From NCBI GenBank assembly GCA_001783335.1, contig MFLU01000019.1, positions 1-45,507 on the forward strand: 45,507 nt of DNA, in the 5' to 3' direction. Positions within the stretch are counted from its first letter, which is position 1. Each line of letters begins with the position of its first letter. The DNA comes from Candidatus Kaiserbacteria bacterium RIFCSPLOWO2_01_FULL_50_24. GTDB lineage: Bacteria > Patescibacteriota > Minisyncoccia > Phycocordibacterales > UBA2100. The translations under genes were made by a program, and so were the position numbers. Positions 20,751-27,976 of this stretch are shown here, in pieces. The notes below the pieces were generated by a model. The model made no database searches. It was not told the DNA's origin and was given only the letters and a program-made list of their open reading frames with translations.

Positions 20751-21560
20751 ATGGCGTATACTATATGTATGAATCACATGGGGCGGCGAGGGATTCGAGG
20801 GGCGCTCAACGACGTCCTAAACAACGAACAGTCGCGCTGGTACTTTGTCGTTAACGACAGCATCGCCGTTGTCATTCTTATTTCGGTCGTCCTACTTATT
20901 TTGGAAACGATCCCGTCCATCGGCGGCCTGTATCCCGCCTTTTTCTATAACGCAGAAATTGTCGTTATAGGACTTTTCACCACCGAATATTTTGTGCGGC
21001 TGTGGGTAGCGGAACACCCCCTCCTTTATGTGCGCAGTTTTTTCGGCGTCATAGACGCCGCTGCCATCCTTCCCGGCTTTTTCGTGATTCTCTTACCCAC
21101 TCTTTTCCCGCTCCACTCGCTCGTGGCGCTACGCATATTGCGGGTGCTTCGCATCCTACGCACGCTCCGGCTTGTGCGTTGGGTGTTCCCGACGGAACAT
21201 CGCCAAAAAATGGCGAAAGATTTTGCAGGTGGGCTAGCACTTTTCAACATGGAGATTTTCTTCTTTGCCTACTTCTCGTTCGTTGTCATAGCCGGTTCTT
21301 TGATGTACGCGGTGGAAAGTTCGGTGCTCGGCTCGCCTTTCGTTTCTATTCCCGACGGCATGTGGTGGGCGATAGTAACGATGACGACCGTCGGTTACGG
21401 CGACTTCGTTCCGGTAACGGCACTCGGCAAAATAGTCGCTTCGCTCACGATGGTATCGGGGCTCGTGCTTCTCGCAATGCTTGTCGCAGTCGTCGGCCGC
21501 ACGATGCAGACAGTGCTTTTTGGCTCGCCGCTCGAAGTGTTCGATAGAGACAGGCAGTGA
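20751..21560 (+). CDS. voltage-gated potassium channel, six-helix type
   Basis: A 269-residue inner-membrane channel subunit, expected to form tetramers. It has helices S1 to S4, with S4 carrying the voltage-sensing arginine series LRILRVLRILRTLRLVRW (about 125-142). S5, the pore loop and S6 follow, with the selectivity filter TTVGYGD at about residue 220. S2 includes ETIPSIGGLY and S3 FFGVIDAAAILPGFFVILL, as in bacterial Kv channels. There is no C-terminal ligand domain. An alternative start is ATG 20769 (MNHMGRRG); TATACT at 20757-20762 favours the later start if it is the -10 box. Confidence 0.88.
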   Translation: MAYTICMNHMGRRGIRGALNDVLNNEQSRWYFVVNDSIAVVILISVVLLILETIPSIGGLYPAFFYNAEIVVIGLFTTEYFVRLWVAEHPLLYVRSFFGVIDAAAILPGFFVILLPTLFPLHSLVALRILRVLRILRTLRLVRWVFPTEHRQKMAKDFAGGLALFNMEIFFFAYFSFVVIAGSLMYAVESSVLGSPFVSIPDGMWWAIVTMTTVGYGDFVPVTALGKIVASLTMVSGLVLLAMLVAVVGRTMQTVLFGSPLEVFDRDRQ

Positions 21561-21683
21561 AAAAACGCTCGAAGGTGTCCCCTGTTTTTCATAGTAGTAT
21601 CAACTCATTTGGCTCACACTCGGTACACTCGACTCGCTTATACGCAAAAACGGAGGAATCGCCCTTGGCTCGTGTTGATGCAA

Positions 21684-21720
21684 AACCAAAAAGCCGCTCA
21701 TTGAGAGCGGTTTTTTGGTT
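21684..21720 (+). terminator. bidirectional terminator between the channel gene and ssrA
   Basis: AACCAAAAAGCCGCTC (from 21684) and GAGCGGTTTTTTGGTT (to 21720) pair with one mismatch, with A-runs and T-runs on both sides. It can end the channel mRNA (plus) and ssrA (minus). A second inverted repeat, CACAAAATA...TATTTTGTG (21752-21799), abuts the tmRNA 3' end. The gap 21561-21797 has no gene. Confidence 0.7.
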
Positions 21721-21797
21721 AGTGGAGCCCCGCGTATGCTCGCGGGATTCTCACAAAATATAGTCGTCCTTCGCAAAGCTCAGGACTCGTTATTTTG

Positions 21798-22159
21798 TGG
21801 AGGTGTCGGGGAATGATCCCGAGTCCGAAGAAAAGTATGCACGGGTGTCTACGAGGCGTAGTTCATCTGAAGTTTTAAATGTGCCGAATAAAAGGTGAAC
21901 AGAAACTCGACACACCGAGTCCTAAGTCTTACGCGAGCGCAGGACTTCGCTCGCGAGTGCTTGAAGAATGACGCCCAACGAATTTACTCAAGCTCTACAT
22001 TCGTGGACGGCCGCTTAGGCAAAAGCGTAAGCAGGCTGAATCGGGGAAAGAACCCCGCCAGTGTTTTTCGCACTTGAATTTTTGAGGCAGTTTGAAAAGT
22101 TACCACAGCTTTGCCACGCTACGTACGATACCGTATCTTCGTCGAAGCCAGTCACCCCC
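21798..22159 (-). ncRNA. ssrA: transfer-messenger RNA (tmRNA)
   Basis: tmRNA rescues stalled ribosomes and tags the nascent chain for proteolysis. On the minus strand the 5' end reads GGGGGTGACTGGCTTCGACG, the conserved start. The 3' end CACCTCC plus A (21798-21805) pairs with GGGGGTG (22153-22159) in a 7-bp acceptor stem; CCA is not encoded. The T stem is TCGGG/CCCGA. Its loop is ATCATTC rather than the usual TTCRANY, so positions 54 and 58 appear swapped (A and T). The length of 362 nt is typical. The tag frame is at 22015-22071. smpB lies upstream on the same strand. Confidence 0.93.
22015..22071 (-). other. tmRNA tag-peptide reading frame
   Basis: From the probable resume codon GCG (22069-22071), preceded by AGT as in other tmRNAs, the frame reads AKNTGGVLSPIQPAYAFA and ends at TAA (22015-22017). 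The 18-residue tag is longer than the usual 8-14 encoded residues and ends in AYAFA rather than the common ALAA. The resume codon is inferred from the AGT-GCG context. Confidence 0.75.
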
Positions 22160-22236
22160 GAAGAATAAGCTTTCAGCTGTCAGTGTACAGCTTCTAGCAA
22201 ATATAAAACTCACTTTTCGTGAGTGGCTGGTTGAGT

Positions 22237-22383
22237 GCTTGCCCGCACACTTATGTTGGTGTTATTGCTCCGTGTTTTCGGACGATTGTCGTCTAACACA
22301 AAGTATATCAACTAAGCGTCTTTTATGGTTAGTGTTGGTTTTTGTAATAAAAACACAACACCAACACAAGTGTGGGGGCTTGA
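22237..22383 (+). repeat. CAAGCCCCCACACTT-type inverted repeat, copy M2
   Basis: GCTTGCCCGCACACTTATGT (from 22237) continuing TGGTGTTATTG is matched by AATAAAAACACAACACC... ending ACAAGTGTGGGGGCTTG (to 22382). About 75 nt of unrelated DNA lies between. It sits between ssrA and the small acidic gene. Confidence 0.65.
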
Positions 22384-22390
22384 ATGCGGC

Positions 22391-22432
22391 CCCCAGCCGT
22401 AGTTTTGCCCACTAGCAAAACTACGGCTGGGG
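22391..22432 (-). terminator. long hairpin after the small acidic gene
   Basis: CCCCAGCCGTAGTTTTGC (22391-22408) and GCAAAACTACGGCTGGGG (22415-22432) form an 18-bp perfect stem directly downstream of the minus-strand stop codon at 22439. No U-run follows, so termination is not certain. The same style of hairpin recurs at 26606 and 32543. Confidence 0.6.
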
Positions 22433-22438
22433 AAATGT

Positions 22439-22621
22439 TTAGCGCGGATAGACCTTGTCCAACGGACGAGGATCGCCCGCGTCCGGCTCGTCTTCGAGCT
22501 GCTCTTCGTCGCTGAGGACCTTGGTTCGCGACGAGTCGTCGTCGTCAGGACCCCTCTTGGCCCTGCGTCGCCAGAGGAGGTCGTCCTCCTCCGCTATGTG
22601 ACGTATCTTCCTCGGGCCCAT
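22439..22621 (-). CDS. hypothetical small acidic protein between ssrA and smpB
   Basis: I do not recognise this family. The ATG at 22621 has a full Shine-Dalgarno AAGGAGG about 8 nt upstream, so it is preferred over the upstream in-frame ATG at 22657. The 60 residues begin MGPRKIRHIAEEDDLLWRRR and are then strongly acidic and proline-rich (PDDDDSSRT, DEEQLEDEPDAGDPRPLDKVYPR), likely disordered. Codon use is more GC-rich than in its neighbours. It lies between smpB and ssrA on the same strand, but is separated from each by a repeat element (M3, M2). A role in trans-translation is unproven. Confidence 0.65.
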   Translation of the reverse strand: MGPRKIRHIAEEDDLLWRRRAKRGPDDDDSSRTKVLSDEEQLEDEPDAGDPRPLDKVYPR

Positions 22622-22654
22622 GGCGGTACCTCCTTTTTTGTTGGTTGCCACGTT

Positions 22655-22798
22655 CAAGCCCCCACACTTACTTTGGCATCGTTGTGCGTGAACATAGAGA
22701 TAGTATCGCTAGGCTAGAATAACTCACCTTGCCGGAGGCGGATAGGTTCTCGTGAAGTACAACAGAAAGCAATGCCCAAGTAAGTGTCAGGGGCAAGC
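22655..22798 (+). repeat. CAAGCCCCCACACTT-type inverted repeat, copy M3
   Basis: CAAGCCCCCACACTTACTTT (from 22655) then GGCAT, matched by ATGCCCAAGTAAGTGTC then AGGGGCAAG (ending near 22797). About 95 nt of unrelated DNA lies between. It sits between the smpB stop and the acidic gene start. Confidence 0.65.
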
Positions 22799-22907
22799 AC
22801 TCATTTTTTCGCCCATGCACTAAAAAACCTTGCTACAACTTCCAAACACGAACACCTCGCTTGGTTTTTAGTGCGGGGTTTCGCGCTCCAAAATTCTTAT
22901 ACGAAAT

Positions 22908-23357
22908 TCATGGAGCACTCATTTTCAAAGTTCTGTCAATTCTTCGTTTCTCCTCGCGCGCGCGGATGTGTTGCCGCTTGTCTTGCTTTTTTCTGCCCCG
23001 TGCGATTGCTATCAAAATCTTCAGATTCCTCCCCTTATTATACACCCGAATAGGCACTATTGTCAAGCCCGATGCTCCCTCTGCAGAGGATATCCGCGCA
23101 ATCTCTTTTTTAGTGACCAAGAGCCGTCTCGTTCGCTCTGGGTCGTATGATTTTGGTGCATTGGCGATTTGCCATGCCGGAATACTCGCTCCCATAAGGT
23201 ACGCCTCATTACCACGAGCCACTACGCGCGCGCCTTTCAAAGACCCGCGCTTCGCACGCAGAGATTTCACCTCAAAACCGAACAATTCCAAACCCGCCTC
23301 CACTTCCTCGAGGAGTTCGTAATCAAATCTCGCCCGTTCGTTTTCTATCAGGCTCAT
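22908..23357 (-). CDS. smpB: SsrA-binding protein SmpB
   Basis: SmpB binds tmRNA, delivers it to stalled ribosomes and mimics the missing codon-anticodon helix with its C-terminal tail. The 149 residues show RARFDYELLEEVEAGLELFGFEVKSLRAKRGSLKGARV (family: NRKAxHDYxIxExxExGxxLxGxEVKSLR), RTRRLLVTKKEI, GLTIVPIRVYNKGRNLKILIAIARGRKKQDKR and a basic tail. It is on the same strand as ssrA, 750 nt away. A -10 TATAGT lies 8 nt before the ATG, so the mRNA is probably leaderless. Confidence 0.95.
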   Translation of the reverse strand: MSLIENERARFDYELLEEVEAGLELFGFEVKSLRAKRGSLKGARVVARGNEAYLMGASIPAWQIANAPKSYDPERTRRLLVTKKEIARISSAEGASGLTIVPIRVYNKGRNLKILIAIARGRKKQDKRQHIRAREEKRRIDRTLKMSAP

Positions 23358-23364
23358 AAACTCT

Positions 23365-23393
23365 ACTATAACTCATCGCACGCCGTCTGTCTG
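23365..23393 (-). promoter_or_regulatory. promoter of smpB
   Basis: Minus-strand CAGACA (23388-23393), a 17-nt spacer and TATAGT (23365-23370). The predicted start at about 23358 is next to the ATG (23357). Confidence 0.55.
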
Positions 23394-23448
23394 AACATGC
23401 TATTGTGAGAGTAGGAACTTTGACATACCCCGAGGAAAGGAGGACGAA

Positions 23449-24423
23449 ATGGAAATAGTAGAAAACGTCCTCGTCGTCGGGGACAAACAGATGGTGGCGG
23501 ATTTATTTCATCCAGTTGTGATGGGGCATGGTGGCTTACCGCGTTTGCGCACCGTGATAGCGCCGGGAGGCGCAAAATCCGGCCATACGATGGGAATGCG
23601 ACTTTGCGCGTTTCAGGAGATGGGCATTCATGCCAGTCGGTTTGACGCGGGGCTTGCCACATCGGCTGGATCATACAACATGGTCGGTTATTGTGCTGAG
23701 CAAACACACCTCATCTCAACGATGTATCAGGAGCTTTCGTGGCTTAACCCGAAAGTTTTTCTGTCTGCGCTCCGCGGAGATCATTTAGGACTTCTGTATC
23801 TGGAAAAAAATCTGCGGGAGATGCTTGATGTTGAAACGTTCAAAAAGTGCCACATGGATCTCACGATTGGCCTTTCCGATCTAAAAGCAAATTTGTTTCT
23901 CCACAAGGCAAAAGAAGCCGACGACATTTTTGATCTCATGTACGCGTCCTCGGCGCTGTTTCCGATTGTTCCGGGTCGGGTTATCAAAGGGGTGTATAGC
24001 ATAGATGGTGGATTTACACGCCGAAGCTTAATGGCGCATTGGATGCGCCACATACTTAGGGAGATATCGCAGGAGCAGGAGATGGATGTGCTTTTTCTTG
24101 CCAACCGACCGCACCCAAGTCACAGGAATTGGCTTACGGACTGGTTTGAGGAGTATGTGCTTTGGGGCGTCATGTACCTTGCGCTTGCTCGCTATCCCGA
24201 ATTGTTGCGTGGCGCCCGCTCCATTGATTTGAAAATGCGCAAAGCAGCGGAAGTATTTGGGCGGAAACATCCGCGCATACGCATGTGCGCGCTATACCCG
24301 ATGCCGGACGAGAACATCTACCCAAATGAATGGCGCCGATATATTTTACAACACCGCGGCGAGCGTACGCGGCAACGTACGGAAAAATTTCTGAAAGCGC
24401 TTAAACCAATTCGGGAAATCTAG
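23449..24423 (+). CDS. patatin-like phospholipase/acylhydrolase
   Basis: A 324-residue protein with the patatin catalytic layout. There is a glycine-rich oxyanion loop (APGGAKSG, about 38-45), a nucleophile elbow GLATSAGSYN with serine in the GxSxG-like position (about residue 72), and the DGG motif (YSIDGGF, about 187) supplying the catalytic aspartate. Such enzymes hydrolyse acyl esters of phospholipids. No signal peptide is seen. A strong AAAGGAGG lies 7 nt before the ATG, and an extended -10 (TGC-TATTGT, about 23398) lies upstream. The substrate is unknown; CPR cells often depend on host lipids, which makes a lipid-processing role plausible. Confidence 0.82.
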   Translation: MEIVENVLVVGDKQMVADLFHPVVMGHGGLPRLRTVIAPGGAKSGHTMGMRLCAFQEMGIHASRFDAGLATSAGSYNMVGYCAEQTHLISTMYQELSWLNPKVFLSALRGDHLGLLYLEKNLREMLDVETFKKCHMDLTIGLSDLKANLFLHKAKEADDIFDLMYASSALFPIVPGRVIKGVYSIDGGFTRRSLMAHWMRHILREISQEQEMDVLFLANRPHPSHRNWLTDWFEEYVLWGVMYLALARYPELLRGARSIDLKMRKAAEVFGRKHPRIRMCALYPMPDENIYPNEWRRYILQHRGERTRQRTEKFLKALKPIREI

Positions 24424-24486
24424 TGCTCTCATCAAGTTTTGCCACTCGGCGAAACTGAGGGGAGCATTTCCTTTTTAATTCAAATG

Positions 24487-24495
24487 TGTTATGAT
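24487..24495 (+). promoter_or_regulatory. extended -10 promoter of ftsH
   Basis: TGT-TATGAT (24487-24495), with a predicted start near 24502. The ATG at 24506 would have a leader of 4 nt or less, while the ATG at 24491 would lie inside the -10 box. Confidence 0.5.
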
Positions 24496-24505
24496 GTTTT
24501 ACGTT

Positions 24506-26440
24506 ATGACTGCCAAAAAGAATGCGGGTGGTGCCAAAAAAACACCAGCGCAAAAAGTGCCGCCACAAGGCCCGAGCATGTGGATGCAGTTTGCGATTGC
24601 ACTCGCAATTTTTCTGGTACTGTCGTCTGCGTATTCTCTGGCTCATGAGTATGTGTTTTCCGAGAATGAGGAGGTGCCACTCTCAAAGCTTGCTTCTGAT
24701 ATCGCGTCTGGTCTTGTCGTTTCTATTTCTGTGGAGGGGAGTACCGTGAAGGCAACATACGCAGACGAAAGCGTAAAGACGTCTAAAAAAGAACTAGAAA
24801 CCTCATTTACCGAGACGCTAAAAAATTACGATCTGACGCCGGAGCAAATGTCTGCGGTAGAAGTCACGATTGGCGAAGAGGGTGGTGTTCGCTTCTGGTT
24901 TTTTCAGCTTGCGCCGCTTCTTGTTCCCATCCTTCTCCTTGTCGGCATCATTTGGTACCTCTCGCGCCAGGTGCGTGGCGCCGGTATGCAGGCGTTCAGT
25001 TTCGGCCGTTCCATGGCGCGCCTCGTGTCGCCGGAGGACGAAGTACAACGAGTGATGTTCAGAGACGTGGCCGGCGCAAAAGAGGCAAAGTCGGAACTTT
25101 TGGAAATTGTTGATTTTCTCAAAAATCCAAAGAAATTCATCCAAATAGGCGCACGTATTCCAAAGGGCGTGCTTTTGATGGGGGCAAGTGGAACCGGAAA
25201 AACGTTACTCGCACGTGCGGTCGCGGGCGAAGCTGGCGTACCCTTCTTTTCCATATCGGGTTCAGAATTTGTGGAGATGTTTGTTGGGGTTGGAGCTTCG
25301 AGGACCAGAGATTTATTTCAAACAGCAAAAAAATCATCGCCCGCGATTGTCTTTATTGATGAAATAGACGCGGTGGGGCGCGTGCGCGGCACGGGAGTGG
25401 GTGGCGGCAACGACGAGCGCGAACAAACACTCAATCAGATTCTGGTTGAAATGGACGGTTTTGAGCCGAACGAGGCGTTAATCGTACTTGCAGCTACGAA
25501 TCGCCCCGATGTGTTAGACCCGGCGTTGGTGCGCCCGGGCCGTTTTGACCGCCGTGTTGTCATTGACCTTCCGGACCGAAAGGATCGCGAGGAAATTCTC
25601 ACTATCCACGCACGCAAGAAACCGCTCGGAGCCGACGTAAATCTCTCTGTTATTGCGGAGCGCACGCCAGGGCTTTCCGGCGCCGACCTGGCGAACGTAA
25701 TGAACGAAGGGGCAATACTCGCCGCGCGAGAAAACCGCAAAGAGATTACCCAGTACGATCTAGTTCGGAGTATTGAAAAGGTGATGCTTGGGCCGGAGCG
25801 TCGGAGTCATGTGCTCAACAAGAAAGAAAAAGAAATTACCGCGTACCATGAGGCGGGGCACGCGCTTGTGGCCAGCGTCTTGCCGTATGCCGACCCGGTG
25901 CACAAGATATCCATCATTTCCCGCGGGCGAGCCGCCGGCTATACTCTGAAACTTCCGTTTGAAGACCGGCGCATGCAGTCGCGTAGAGAGTTCTTAGACG
26001 ACATCGCGATGTCTTTAGGCGGATACGTTGCGGAGAAAATGGTGTTTGGCGATATCACCACAGGCGCTTCCAACGACCTACAGGTGCTCTCGGCGCTCGC
26101 GCGTGACATGGTGACGCGCTACGGTATGTCTGAAAAGCTTGGGCCAATAGCGCTTGACGCGGCACTCGGGAAAACACTTTTCGGACAGGGGATAGAGGGC
26201 GGCAACGATCGCTCGGACGAAACGGCTGAGCAGATTGACATGGAGGTGAAGTTACTTATTGGCAATGCGCACAAAAAGGCGACCGATATTATAAAAAAGC
26301 ACCGCAAGGTGCTGGATGCTATTGCCAAGAAACTCATTGAAGTGGAAACGATTGAACGCGACGAGTTCGAAAAGATTTTGATAGCGAACGGAATAACACC
26401 AAAGAGAAAAGAGGATATTGAACATGCTTCGTTGGTGTGA
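24506..26440 (+). CDS. ftsH: ATP-dependent zinc metalloprotease FtsH
   Basis: A membrane-anchored AAA+ protease that degrades misfolded membrane proteins and regulators. From ATG 24506 it has 644 residues. TM1 is about 27-46 ([20 protein letters not shown]), followed by a short external domain and TM2 about 130-150 ([18 protein letters not shown]). Walker A is GASGTGKT (226-233), Walker B VFIDEID (282-288), and the SRH region is [18 protein letters not shown]. The zinc site is H448-E449-A-G-H452 with D524 (GASNDLQ). The start at 24506 is chosen over 24491 because of the promoter. Length and domains are normal. Confidence 0.96.
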   Translation: MTAKKNAGGAKKTPAQKVPPQGPSMWMQFAIALAIFLVLSSAYSLAHEYVFSENEEVPLSKLASDIASGLVVSISVEGSTVKATYADESVKTSKKELETSFTETLKNYDLTPEQMSAVEVTIGEEGGVRFWFFQLAPLLVPILLLVGIIWYLSRQVRGAGMQAFSFGRSMARLVSPEDEVQRVMFRDVAGAKEAKSELLEIVDFLKNPKKFIQIGARIPKGVLLMGASGTGKTLLARAVAGEAGVPFFSISGSEFVEMFVGVGASRTRDLFQTAKKSSPAIVFIDEIDAVGRVRGTGVGGGNDEREQTLNQILVEMDGFEPNEALIVLAATNRPDVLDPALVRPGRFDRRVVIDLPDRKDREEILTIHARKKPLGADVNLSVIAERTPGLSGADLANVMNEGAILAARENRKEITQYDLVRSIEKVMLGPERRSHVLNKKEKEITAYHEAGHALVASVLPYADPVHKISIISRGRAAGYTLKLPFEDRRMQSRREFLDDIAMSLGGYVAEKMVFGDITTGASNDLQVLSALARDMVTRYGMSEKLGPIALDAALGKTLFGQGIEGGNDRSDETAEQIDMEVKLLIGNAHKKATDIIKKHRKVLDAIAKKLIEVETIERDEFEKILIANGITPKRKEDIEHASLV

Positions 26441-26493
26441 ACTCGGCAAAGAAAGTTTAGAAAATCACGAGCGTAGCGAGTAGATTTTCTTAA

Positions 26494-26540
26494 CCCCGCT
26501 ACACTTTTGCATTTTTCTGATTGCAAAAGTGTGGTCGGGG
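26494..26540 (+). repeat. hairpin after ftsH (CACTTTTGCA type)
   Basis: CCCCGCTACACTTTTGCA (26494-26511) and TGCAAAAGTGTGGTCGGGG (26522-26540) form an imperfect 17-bp stem. Just before it is TTAGAAAATC...GATTTTCTTAA, which contains the leader 13-mer in reverse (compare TTAGAAAATCTTA at 17318). It resembles the outer part of the leader elements, although no translation gene follows. Confidence 0.6.
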
Positions 26541-26605
26541 AGGATATAGAACACCAGCCCATTGTTTAATTCTGTCTGTTGCTCTAGTGACTGTCTAAAA
26601 AATAG

Positions 26606-26644
26606 CCCGCCGCAGTTTTGCCAAAAAAGCAAAACTGCGGCGGG
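26606..26644 (+). terminator. hairpin between ftsH and the dihydroorotate dehydrogenase gene
   Basis: CCCGCCGCAGTTTTG (26606-26620) and CAAAACTGCGGCGGG (26630-26644) form a perfect 15-bp stem between convergent genes. Its sequence resembles the hairpins at 22391 and 32543 (GC arm ending AGTTTTG). Confidence 0.6.
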
Positions 26645-26667
26645 TACGTTGTCTGTCAACGCGCTGT

Positions 26668-27657
26668 TCAGCGTAGTAGTTGGTGCGCGCGCTCTATAAC
26701 AGAGCGAATATTCCATGGCTTCAAAATAGCGATAGAGCCGATGAATATGGAATCGCGTCCTCGCTCTAAACCTGCAGATACCAATTTATCCACATGGCTA
26801 GGGCGCAGTACTCCACCGCCGGCGCATATTGGCTTTGTTATACCGACATGTCGTATTGCCTCTATCTGTTCGCACACGAGCTTTCGCAAGGGCTCGCCAG
26901 ACAGGGCGCCGTTTCCGAACCGTTCGCTTCTCTTTGCAAGCGGCGATCCGTGCGGGAATAGTGTCTTCCAGTTGATTGCATCTCCGCGCACGCCGAAAGG
27001 AATGGCGTTAGACGTGCATAGTGCATCGCACGCAGGGTGCTTGCCTATACGCAACACGTCTAGAAGTGGCATGCACACATCAATTTTCACCACGAGCGGA
27101 ATACCGAGATGATTCATAACATCCAGCATTTCCAAAATTTCCTCTGCCAAAAGCTTCTCGGTGTGCACATTGGCACAACTCACATTGATTTGGAGTCCGA
27201 GTCGTTTGCGTAAAGACGGAATGAAATCAAGTTGTGTATTTAGAATATTCGTAAATCCGCGGCACTCTTTCATGCGCTGTGCCCTTTCGGGCGCAGCTGA
27301 ACCCCACGAAATCATAAATGGATTCTTTCCGTGCGCTTTCAGAAGTCCGGCAGAAAAAAGTTGTCCCGCGCCGGGGTTGGAAAATCCAATGGCGTTTAAT
27401 ACTATGCCCTGTCGCCGCGACCACCACACGCACTGCGGAAAAAGTTCTTGCGGTGCGTATCCTTCATGCCTGTCTGCGATAGGCATATTGCCTGCGTGCG
27501 AGGGGAGCGTTACTGTCTTTGCGACCGGCGTTGAGCCGGAAAAATCGTACCAGCGCTTGATTAGAGGCGCGCGGTGGAACCAGTATCCATCTTCCATAAA
27601 TCCGCGTAGTCCCGCCGCATCCAAACATGGGCCGAAATCTATTCCTCGGAGTATCAT
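26668..27657 (-). CDS. pyrD: dihydroorotate dehydrogenase-like flavoprotein
   Basis: Probably oxidises dihydroorotate to orotate in pyrimidine synthesis with FMN. From ATG 27657 the 329 residues begin MILRGIDFGPCLDAAGLRGFMEDGYWFHR. TIM-barrel signatures follow: LNAIGFSNPGAGQL, FMISWGSA, LQINVSCANVHTEKL (the N-x-S-x-P/C-N active-site loop), LVVKIDVCM, KPICAGGGVLRPSHV and DSIFIGSIAILKPWNI (phosphate-binding end). The active-site base would be the Ser or Cys in NVSCANV. The in-frame upstream ATG at 27702 would overlap the promoter and is rejected. Class is not resolved. Confidence 0.82.
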   Translation of the reverse strand: MILRGIDFGPCLDAAGLRGFMEDGYWFHRAPLIKRWYDFSGSTPVAKTVTLPSHAGNMPIADRHEGYAPQELFPQCVWWSRRQGIVLNAIGFSNPGAGQLFSAGLLKAHGKNPFMISWGSAAPERAQRMKECRGFTNILNTQLDFIPSLRKRLGLQINVSCANVHTEKLLAEEILEMLDVMNHLGIPLVVKIDVCMPLLDVLRIGKHPACDALCTSNAIPFGVRGDAINWKTLFPHGSPLAKRSERFGNGALSGEPLRKLVCEQIEAIRHVGITKPICAGGGVLRPSHVDKLVSAGLERGRDSIFIGSIAILKPWNIRSVIERAHQLLR

Positions 27658-27692
27658 TGCTCGTCTTCTTCTTTCTATTTTCTCCGCGTAGA

Positions 27693-27721
27693 ACCATACC
27701 ACCCTTGTTGCAGGACTTCAA
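27693..27721 (-). promoter_or_regulatory. promoter of the pyrD-like gene
   Basis: Minus-strand TTGAAG (27716-27721), a 17-nt spacer and TATGGT (27693-27698); the leader is about 29 nt. It overlaps the divergent tRNA promoter. Confidence 0.5.
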
Positions 27722-27736
27722 GCCGTTCGGTACGAT
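27708..27736 (+). promoter_or_regulatory. promoter of tRNA-Ile(UAU)
   Basis: TTGCAG (27708-27713), a 17-nt spacer and TACGAT (27731-27736), about 10 nt before the tRNA 5' end. Confidence 0.5.
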
Positions 27737-27745
27737 GACTTACAT

Positions 27746-27817
27746 GCGCCCATAGCTCAAAGGTTAGAGCTTTCGGCTTATATCCGAAGGATCCTGGTTC
27801 GAGTCCAGGTGGGCGTA
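27746..27817 (+). tRNA. tRNA-Ile with anticodon UAU
   Basis: Cloverleaf: acceptor GCGCCCA/TGGGCGT (one G-U pair), D stem GCTC/GAGC with loop AAAGGTTA, and anticodon stem TTCGG/CCGAA with loop CTTATAT. The anticodon TAT lies at 27779-27781. The variable region is GGAT, and the T arm is CCTGG-TTCGAGT-CCAGG. The discriminator is A and CCA is not encoded. A UAU anticodon reads AUA directly; most bacteria instead use a CAU tRNA modified by TilS. A hairpin follows at 27841-27866. Confidence 0.92.
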
Positions 27818-27840
27818 CAAAAATAGGACTTTCCTAAAAC

Positions 27841-27866
27841 CACTAACGCAACTACTTGCGTTAGTG
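27841..27866 (+). terminator. hairpin after tRNA-Ile
   Basis: CACTAACGCAA (27841-27851) and TTGCGTTAGTG (27856-27866) form a perfect 11-bp stem, 23 nt after the tRNA. There is no T-run. Confidence 0.5.
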
Positions 27867-27976
27867 AACGCGGCAAATGTGTGGCGTGTTGGGCGAAGGA
27901 AGGTGGCGCGTTGACATATACGGCTCGTACACACCCCACCACTTTTCTTTTTCAGTTCCCATGCCACAATGGGGGA

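Noticed and set aside
21561..21797. A possible tRNA near the hairpin GAGCCCCGCGTATGCTCGCGGGATTC
   Set aside because: No cloverleaf can be formed. The pairing belongs to terminators around the ssrA 3' end.
22784..23322. Plus-strand frames opposite smpB
   Set aside because: They are antisense shadows of a clear SmpB coding sequence.
27764..27967. A minus-strand frame containing AHLDSNQDPS
   Set aside because: This is the antisense of a tRNA gene, a common false ORF.
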